The notes under the pieces are model-generated. The model did no database searches. It was not told the DNA's origin and saw nothing but the letters and a program-made list of their open reading frames with translations. Of a stretch of 64,000 nt of DNA, positions 59,403-64,000 are shown one piece after another. The position numbers and the translations under genes are program-made. The number at the start of each line of letters is the position of its first letter. The stretch's first letter is position 1. This stretch comes from G020354945 sp964570585 (GTDB lineage Bacteria; Omnitrophota; Gorgyraeia; JABMRG01; JAFGKX01), in NCBI GenBank assembly GCA_964570585.1, contig CAZMYR010000004.1, forward strand, positions 1 to 64,000, in the 5' to 3' direction.

Positions 59403-61019
59403 ATGAAAAGTCAGAGTATTCCTGCCCGAAGAAAATTTTATTGTAAAAGAGGTATAATAGATGTCCTCATAGGAAAAGGAGAATATTTATTAAAAGAGAA
59501 AGATAAGATGTTCCTGGTAAAGGATGAGAAGAAGGAACAGGTGATATTTATAAAAATGGATTATAGAACGTTATTGGCTGGTTGGAAATTTGACGGTTAC
59601 CGTAAAGATATGCTTTGGATTATTTCCTTTGATTTAAAAGCGGACCAATTTTCTTCTACTCTAGGCAGGAAAATTCAGGATACATTAGAAAGGCTGGAGA
59701 GAAAGGGAGTTAAATTTGGCATCAGTAAGCCTTTACCTCCATGCATATTTAAAGAGAAGGCTTCTTTAATAAAGAAGTACCGTATTCCTTTACACTGCAA
59801 GGATTGCCTGGAATTATTTATAGTAAGCAAAAATGGTAAGGACAACCTGTTTTGTGGTTATAAAATAAAAGCTTTCATGTTTCAGGTGGGAGGAAGATTT
59901 GAACTGGCCAAGCTCCTGAGCCAGGTAGTAGGTGTTGGTAAATTAAAAGTTTGTAAAACATGCAAAGAAGAAAAAACTTGCGAGTTTTGGTTATGGAGAG
60001 CCAATTGTTATGGCCGCAGAAAGATAAAGAGTTTATTGGAAGAACACGATAACGTGTTGGCTCTGAATGGCTGGCTGGTAAATCGATTTCAGAAGATATT
60101 AATACCCTGGTGGTTTTGGCAGTATGAATGGAAAATAGATCCGCATATGCCTTCATGGCAAAGATTGCTAAAGCATAAACTGGAAGATGAATGGATAGTG
60201 GATGCTGGCGGTGCTCACGGCAGAAACAGTTTTGGCCTTTATAAAATAAGCAAAAAGACAGCACTGGTGGATATCGGCAGGGCCTTCTTTAAATACACTC
60301 AACACCGTCAACGCCAAAAGAGAGTATATTTTCCCATAGTTAATGCTGATATAACTCAAATGCCTTTTAAAAATAATAGTGTAAGATTGATTTATTCCGG
60401 AGGTGTGCTGCATGCCATGCCTGATAAAGATAAAATGAAGCACTTAAAAGATTGTTACAGAATGCTTAAACCAGAGGGCTTATTTGCAGGTCTTGTAATG
60501 GCCGAGTGGGAAGTGGGTAAACCCCCCGGTGTTTGGCCAGTTACTTATAAGAAGGATTTGATTTGTCTGTTAAAAAAGAGCGGCTTCAATTCAATTAAGA
60601 TTCTTAGTAAGAATAGGCTTGAGGGCTGGCCCCAACAAGGATGGTTCTTTATGGCTGGAAAGTCTTTATCAAAGCAGAGCAAGAGAAGAAGATTTTGTAA
60701 CCTATCATGGTGGTTGAACCGCAACTATTTTTTGCGCCCTAATTGCTGGACTATCCCCCTTTTCTATAAAAGAAAACTCTTTGCTCTTTACCATTTACAA
60801 AAGGAAAGATACCATATGCTGGTTAAATCACCCATTCAATTATGGAGAATGTTAAAGCAGCAGAATATGGAACGATTGGTCTCACACTTGAATAGGAAGT
60901 CCGAAGGAGAAAGGGAGTGTATCTGTAGGGAATTAGAGAATTTGGTTAGAGCAGGTTTTCTAAATTTATACAAGGAGATGAAAAATGGCCAGAAAAAAGA
61001 ACAGAACAAATACCAATAG
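59403..61019 (+). CDS. Methyltransferase with Cys-rich N-terminal region
   Basis: 538 residues. The first ~205 residues contain several Cys in SPASM-like spacing (LHCKDCLEL, NLFCGYK, KVCKTCKEEKTCEFW, RANCYG). Class I SAM methyltransferase motifs follow from about 260: WIVDAGGAHGRNSFGLYKIS, ALVDIGRAF, NADITQMPFKNNSVRLIYSGGVLHAMP and RMLKPEGLFAGLVMAEW. The last ~110 residues are basic and helical. Lying between the radical SAM gene and the precursor-like gene, it is a good candidate for a peptide or cofactor-precursor methylase. The Cys-rich part may bind an Fe-S cluster or zinc (inference). The architecture is unfamiliar to me. Confidence 0.8.
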   Translation: MKSQSIPARRKFYCKRGIIDVLIGKGEYLLKEKDKMFLVKDEKKEQVIFIKMDYRTLLAGWKFDGYRKDMLWIISFDLKADQFSSTLGRKIQDTLERLERKGVKFGISKPLPPCIFKEKASLIKKYRIPLHCKDCLELFIVSKNGKDNLFCGYKIKAFMFQVGGRFELAKLLSQVVGVGKLKVCKTCKEEKTCEFWLWRANCYGRRKIKSLLEEHDNVLALNGWLVNRFQKILIPWWFWQYEWKIDPHMPSWQRLLKHKLEDEWIVDAGGAHGRNSFGLYKISKKTALVDIGRAFFKYTQHRQRQKRVYFPIVNADITQMPFKNNSVRLIYSGGVLHAMPDKDKMKHLKDCYRMLKPEGLFAGLVMAEWEVGKPPGVWPVTYKKDLICLLKKSGFNSIKILSKNRLEGWPQQGWFFMAGKSLSKQSKRRRFCNLSWWLNRNYFLRPNCWTIPLFYKRKLFALYHLQKERYHMLVKSPIQLWRMLKQQNMERLVSHLNRKSEGERECICRELENLVRAGFLNLYKEMKNGQKKEQNKYQ

Positions 61020-61119
61020 AAAAAATAATGAAGCTTATGAGAAACCGAGGTTAAAAAAAATAAAATGGTTAGATTTTAGGAAAGATATAGGCGCAGCTGG
61101 TGTCAGCAGTTGTTATTAA
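60985..61119 (+). CDS. Candidate RiPP precursor peptide (44 residues)
   Basis: A short gene with AAGGAG seven bases before the ATG, overlapping the methyltransferase end by 35 bases. The N-terminal half is basic and polar (MARKKNRTNTNRKNNEA). Then comes YEKPRL (18-23), which fits the YxxPxL motif bound by PqqD-like recognition domains, then KKIKWLDFRK. The C-terminus is DIGAAGVSSCY (34-44), short and small-residue rich with one Cys, two Ser and a final Tyr, as in many precursor cores. Position, ribosome-binding site and leader motif all point to a substrate of the radical SAM enzymes. The modification and core border are unknown. Confidence 0.75.
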   Translation: MARKKNRTNTNRKNNEAYEKPRLKKIKWLDFRKDIGAAGVSSCY

Positions 61120-61137
61120 CATACTTCTAATTTTGCT

Positions 61138-62016
61138 ATGAAAAAAAAATATACTTTTTTTCTTCGCAATCGAAACAATGTTATGAAAATAGAAACAAAT
61201 CACCACTATATTCGGGAGCTATTTGGTTTCCACTTTTCGGTATTAACAGGGGAAAAGCTACTAAGGAGTAACCATTCTTTTCACGAAGACCTATTTTTAC
61301 GTGTAGATTTATCTTTAAGAAGTAAGCTAAGACGAGAAACTTCTTCTTTGGCCTTCATACATGACGAAAACCCTATCTTTTTCTTCTCCACAGCCATAGG
61401 CTCATGGCTGAAGATGGATTTATTAAAAAGGAGGGGTAGATGCGCTATAATTAAAGATGACAAAATAGGGGAATTTATATTGCCTAACCTCAGCTATTTG
61501 CTCATGTCAAGGAAAATGGTTTTAGTCCATGGCGCCTGGATAAAAAGAGGGAGGTATTCATTCCTCTTGATTGGGAAAAGCAACGTAGGAAAAAGCACGC
61601 TTTCTCGATTATTAAAAGAAGGTAATAAATTTAAGCCCATTACTGATGATAGTACAATTGTGCAACCTGTGGGGAAAAATGTTTACGCATATGCCTTGGA
61701 ACCAAATACACACGGACCTATCTCTCATCTTTTTTTTATACAAAGAACAAAGGCAAAGAAAAGCCAAATTTATCCAATAAACCGTAAAGAGGGTTTTAAA
61801 AAAATTGTCTTCTTTTCAGATATTATTTTGGAAAAAAGTGATGCGCACATAGACTTTAGATTAGAAACTTTAAAGAAGCTGGTATCCCAGAGCCGTTCTT
61901 TTATTCTCGTCAACGGACTGGATTTAAAAAATAACTCAAGAAAATTAAAGAAACTCATAAACAGCGCAGTTAAAAAAAAGCAGAGACGAAATGAGAAGAA
62001 CTATTTTTTGTTATAG
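61138..62016 (+). CDS. HPr-kinase-like P-loop protein
   Basis: 292 residues. Residues about 130-180 form a P-loop (FLLIGKSNVGKSTLSRLL), followed by PITDDSTIVQP, the Asp pair typical of HprK/P and its relatives. The N-terminal region (FFLRNRNNVMKIE, then LGFHFSVLT-like stretches) is of the type found in HprK-related proteins of peptide loci. Such kinases modify Ser in some lasso peptides and occur with PqqD-like proteins in other loci (family knowledge). Here two Ser lie in the precursor tail, so peptide phosphorylation is possible (inference). The next gene overlaps its end by 26 bases. Confidence 0.85.
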   Translation: MKKKYTFFLRNRNNVMKIETNHHYIRELFGFHFSVLTGEKLLRSNHSFHEDLFLRVDLSLRSKLRRETSSLAFIHDENPIFFFSTAIGSWLKMDLLKRRGRCAIIKDDKIGEFILPNLSYLLMSRKMVLVHGAWIKRGRYSFLLIGKSNVGKSTLSRLLKEGNKFKPITDDSTIVQPVGKNVYAYALEPNTHGPISHLFFIQRTKAKKSQIYPINRKEGFKKIVFFSDIILEKSDAHIDFRLETLKKLVSQSRSFILVNGLDLKNNSRKLKKLINSAVKKKQRRNEKNYFLL

Positions 62017-62719
62017 CGCCATTACCGTTTTAATGCTAACAGGAATAATTTTATGGCACAATCATCAAGTTGTGGCAGATGATTCTGCTTCTCTTGGTCT
62101 GATCAGAGATAGAGCAAAAGAATTATTTTCTTTGATAAATATTAGTGGCTATAAGTTTGGAAGTAGTATTTATAATGAACAGGGAGAACTTATTAGAGTT
62201 GAAGAAGTCTTTGCGGTGTTGCCAGATAAAGTTAGATCCGAAATTTTTGATTGTCAAAATCGCGAAATCTATACTTACATAGTGAATGGAAATGCGCATT
62301 GGTCTAATAAACCTTGTTTACCCTTCGGAGCTTTTGTTAGTCAACTTTTTCCTGTATTAGCTGGAAAGTCCGTTGTAGGCGAAATCTTAGAGGAAGAAAG
62401 CGAATTAAGCGAACTCAACGGCAAAAAGTGTTTTGCCATCACTTTTTTATTTGGCAGAATAAGAATCAAAGGGTATTTGGATTACAGCTCTTTTTCTTGG
62501 CTTAAGATAGAGGCGTTTTACCCGGTTCAGGAAAAATTCATGAAAGCAACAGAAATATATCCCGAAGGATTAAGCGATATAGATAATTTGATGATTCCTA
62601 TGTCAGCTTCAGGCTATGTTTACTTTTCTTCTTCAAAACGTCAAAAGAGAAACTTAAATATTCTCCCTATCAAGACAAATTTAGTTGTAAAAGATAGCAA
62701 TTTTATAATTCCCGAGTAA
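61991..62719 (+). CDS. Exported LolA/LppX-like protein
   Basis: 242 residues. An N-terminal signal segment (RRTIFCYSAITVLMLTGIILW) is followed by a cleavage region near VADDSAS. The body has beta strands YKFGSSIYNEQGELI, VEEVFAVLPDKVRSEIF, CFAITFLFGRIRIKGYLDYSSF and LKIEAFYP. These resemble the half-barrel of outer-membrane lipoprotein carrier and related lipid-binding proteins. Such a fold could hold a lipid-like or hydrophobic product after export (inference). The homology is only a pattern-level call. It belongs to the same operon as the HprK-like gene. Confidence 0.6.
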   Translation: MRRTIFCYSAITVLMLTGIILWHNHQVVADDSASLGLIRDRAKELFSLINISGYKFGSSIYNEQGELIRVEEVFAVLPDKVRSEIFDCQNREIYTYIVNGNAHWSNKPCLPFGAFVSQLFPVLAGKSVVGEILEEESELSELNGKKCFAITFLFGRIRIKGYLDYSSFSWLKIEAFYPVQEKFMKATEIYPEGLSDIDNLMIPMSASGYVYFSSSKRQKRNLNILPIKTNLVVKDSNFIIPE

Positions 62720-62741
62720 AATTAAAAAAAATTCAAAAACC

Positions 62742-63755
62742 ATTCATAATAAACCTTCCGTCAATAGAAATCTTGTCGAGATAGCAATCGAGATTACCAA
62801 TCGTTGCACCCTCAAGTGCGATTTCTGTAATATTGGCAAAAATAGAAGTTTAAAGCAAGATTTGCCAATTTTCACTTTCAAGAAACTACTCAGTCAAATG
62901 AAAGTTTTCGATATACCCACGATTAGATTTACAGGGGGCGAACCATTATTACATTCTCAGTTTTTAGATATGTTAAAGCTTGCAAAAAAGAAGGGATTCT
63001 TTGTTATCGTCAACACTAATGCCACTATTGCTTTTGATAAATACATCTTGGAAATCTTGGAAAATTGTGTAGATATGATTTTGGTTTCTATTCAGGGATA
63101 CAGCGAAGAGAGCGATGAACTTATAACAAACACACGGAATTTATGGAAAACAAAAATAGACAATATTCAGAAACTTCTAAATTCCAAAATGAAATATGTA
63201 GTATTAGGGACAGTTATTACAAGACAGCTAATTGATCATTGGCAACGTTACCATGCGTTGGTAAAGAGGATAGGTATAAAACATTGGGTATTTTTTCGGC
63301 CGATGGTTTCACCTGAAGACTCAATTTATTCTTTAAATCGGAAAGTTTTTTTGCATTTTATAGGTATTTTATATAAATACAAAACCGAGAAAATGAATTT
63401 GCGCATTTTAGGCCCTTTTCCTTTTTGCATGGGTGAAGATATTAGGAAAATGGCTTCTGTGCTTGAGGGTGGGAGCCATAGCAGCGGACATGCTAAGTTG
63501 GTCTGGGATGCCAATGGGTATTTTAAGCCATCGTATTTTATAAATATCAGGCTAGGCACAACCCTCAGTAAGGCATTAAATCATCGTTATATGTGTGGAT
63601 TAAGTAATCGTGATTCCATACCTTTCTGTAAAAGATGCGTTTTTTTCTCGAGATGCCTTGGAGGAAGCAGGTTCTGGGCAGAGAAGGCATATGGGAATTA
63701 TTTTGCTCCTGACCCTCTGGTTAGTCAGAAAAATAGTTTATTCCTAAAAACTTAA
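62742..63755 (+). CDS. Second radical SAM/SPASM enzyme, no canonical start codon
   Basis: About 337 residues. The cluster motif is ITNRCTLKCDFCNIG (Cys at about 22, 26 and 29 from the ATT at 62742), then IRFTGGEPLLHSQFLDML, VNTNATIAFDKYILE and MILVSIQGYSEESDELI. The SPASM end has CGLSNRD, FCKRCVFFSRCLGGSRF and FAPDP, like the enzyme at 58281. The frame is open back to a stop at 62706-62708 but contains no ATG, GTG or TTG before the TTG at 62862, which would cut off the Fe-S motif. ATT at 62742 or 62721, or coupling by a frameshift from the upstream gene, are the alternatives. It probably works on the same peptide. Confidence 0.85.
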   Translation: MHNKPSVNRNLVEIAIEITNRCTLKCDFCNIGKNRSLKQDLPIFTFKKLLSQMKVFDIPTIRFTGGEPLLHSQFLDMLKLAKKKGFFVIVNTNATIAFDKYILEILENCVDMILVSIQGYSEESDELITNTRNLWKTKIDNIQKLLNSKMKYVVLGTVITRQLIDHWQRYHALVKRIGIKHWVFFRPMVSPEDSIYSLNRKVFLHFIGILYKYKTEKMNLRILGPFPFCMGEDIRKMASVLEGGSHSSGHAKLVWDANGYFKPSYFINIRLGTTLSKALNHRYMCGLSNRDSIPFCKRCVFFSRCLGGSRFWAEKAYGNYFAPDPLVSQKNSLFLKT

Positions 63756-63770
63756 TTTGTAGTAAATCTG

Positions 63771-64000
63771 ATGTGTCCAGAAAAAAAATATATTAGTCAT
63801 TGGTATTATGGCCAGAGTATGTTTCCTACGCTAAGACATGAGGATAGGATTTTAATAAAAAGGGTATCCCCGTCCGAAATCAAAGTCAGGCAGATTATTA
63901 TATATGAAAATGGCAGTTCTACAGTGTGTCACAGAGTAGTAAGAAAAGAAGGTAGGCTTGGTGGTTTAGTTTTTTATATAAGAGGAGATTACAACTGCCA
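63771..64000 (+). CDS. S24/S26B-like signal peptidase, cut by window end
   Basis: 76 codons are visible. YYGQSMFPTLRHEDRILIKRV contains the nucleophile Ser (GxSMxPT), then IKVRQIIIYENG, and TVCHRVVRKE gives a His where S26A signal peptidases have the Lys. This Ser-His form is found in archaeal/SipW-type (S26B) peptidases. FYIRGDYN is the following conserved strand. No leading membrane segment is seen, so it may be soluble. A peptidase at this place could remove the leader of the modified peptide (inference). The remaining C-terminus is outside the window. Confidence 0.8.
   Translation, partial: MCPEKKYISHWYYGQSMFPTLRHEDRILIKRVSPSEIKVRQIIIYENGSSTVCHRVVRKEGRLGGLVFYIRGDYNC

Noticed and set aside
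57980..64000. Lasso peptide locus
   Set aside because: The YxxPxL motif, PqqD-like protein and HprK-like kinase fit, but there is no asparagine-synthetase-like cyclase or transglutaminase-type protease in view; radical SAM enzymes take their place. Genes beyond 64000 could change this.
1..64000. tRNA, rRNA or replication origin
   Set aside because: No cloverleaf-like or ribosomal RNA sequence and no DnaA-box cluster was recognised on reading the intergenic regions; gaps are short and mostly filled by palindromes.

Overview
The window looks like one scaffold from an uncultivated Gram-negative bacterium. It is AT-rich, carries three runs of N (1771-1780, 41934-42033, 50846-50855), has sigma70-type promoters, and encodes O-antigen/LPS-type export genes. 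The gene mix (ferredoxin-fused EtfA, stacked 7TM-GAF signalling proteins, many B12/radical-SAM enzymes and glycosyltransferases, intergenic GGGACAGG-type palindromes, REP-like repeats) resembles Omnitrophota or a similar candidate phylum. That placement is an inference from gene content; no 16S rRNA, tRNA or ribosomal protein gene was seen.

Layout. 1-6 kb is an accessory zone: the 3' part of an RHS/YD-repeat protein with a possible small membrane partner, a REP-associated Y1 transposase with its repeats, a PIN-like protein, and a nucleotidyltransferase/HEPN toxin-antitoxin-like pair lying between two copies of a small HTH gene. 5.6-8.4 kb is a compact operon (HTH, methyltransferase, nitronate-monooxygenase-like flavoprotein, SGNH hydrolase). 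8.4-15.3 kb is signalling: two 7TM-GAF-HD-GYP proteins (the second with broken metal-binding motifs), a histidine kinase, a lone receiver and an XRE-cupin regulator. 15.4-19 kb holds an exported beta-propeller protein and a tnpB element. 19-25.7 kb is lipid metabolism: fabG-acpP-fabF, an acyl-CoA dehydrogenase, etfB, a UroD-like gene and ferredoxin-etfA. 25.8-31.1 kb is smc, interrupted in its Walker A motif by a 554-residue intein with a LAGLIDADG endonuclease. A diguanylate cyclase, an AlaDH/PNT-like dehydrogenase and an ATP-grasp ligase follow.

34.7-56.3 kb is a surface-glycan locus: a flavin oxidoreductase, a WecA-like initiating transferase, an ABC exporter with a two-module Wzt C-terminus, several GT2 and GT4 enzymes, a GT39-like membrane transferase, an O-antigen ligase/polymerase, and two B12-binding radical SAM enzymes. 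One of these is fused to a YdjC/ChbG-type deacetylase and recalls a fused HpnJ-HpnK pair. A frameshifted IS256-type element (56301-57726) ends this region.

57.9-64 kb is the most interesting part: an apparent ribosomally synthesised peptide (RiPP) locus. It has a PqqD-like recognition protein, a radical SAM/SPASM enzyme, a Cys-rich methyltransferase, an unlisted 44-residue precursor candidate ending in SSCY with a YxxPxL leader motif, an HPr-kinase-like protein, an exported LolA-like protein, a second radical SAM/SPASM enzyme with no ordinary start codon, and an S26B-like signal peptidase cut by the window end.
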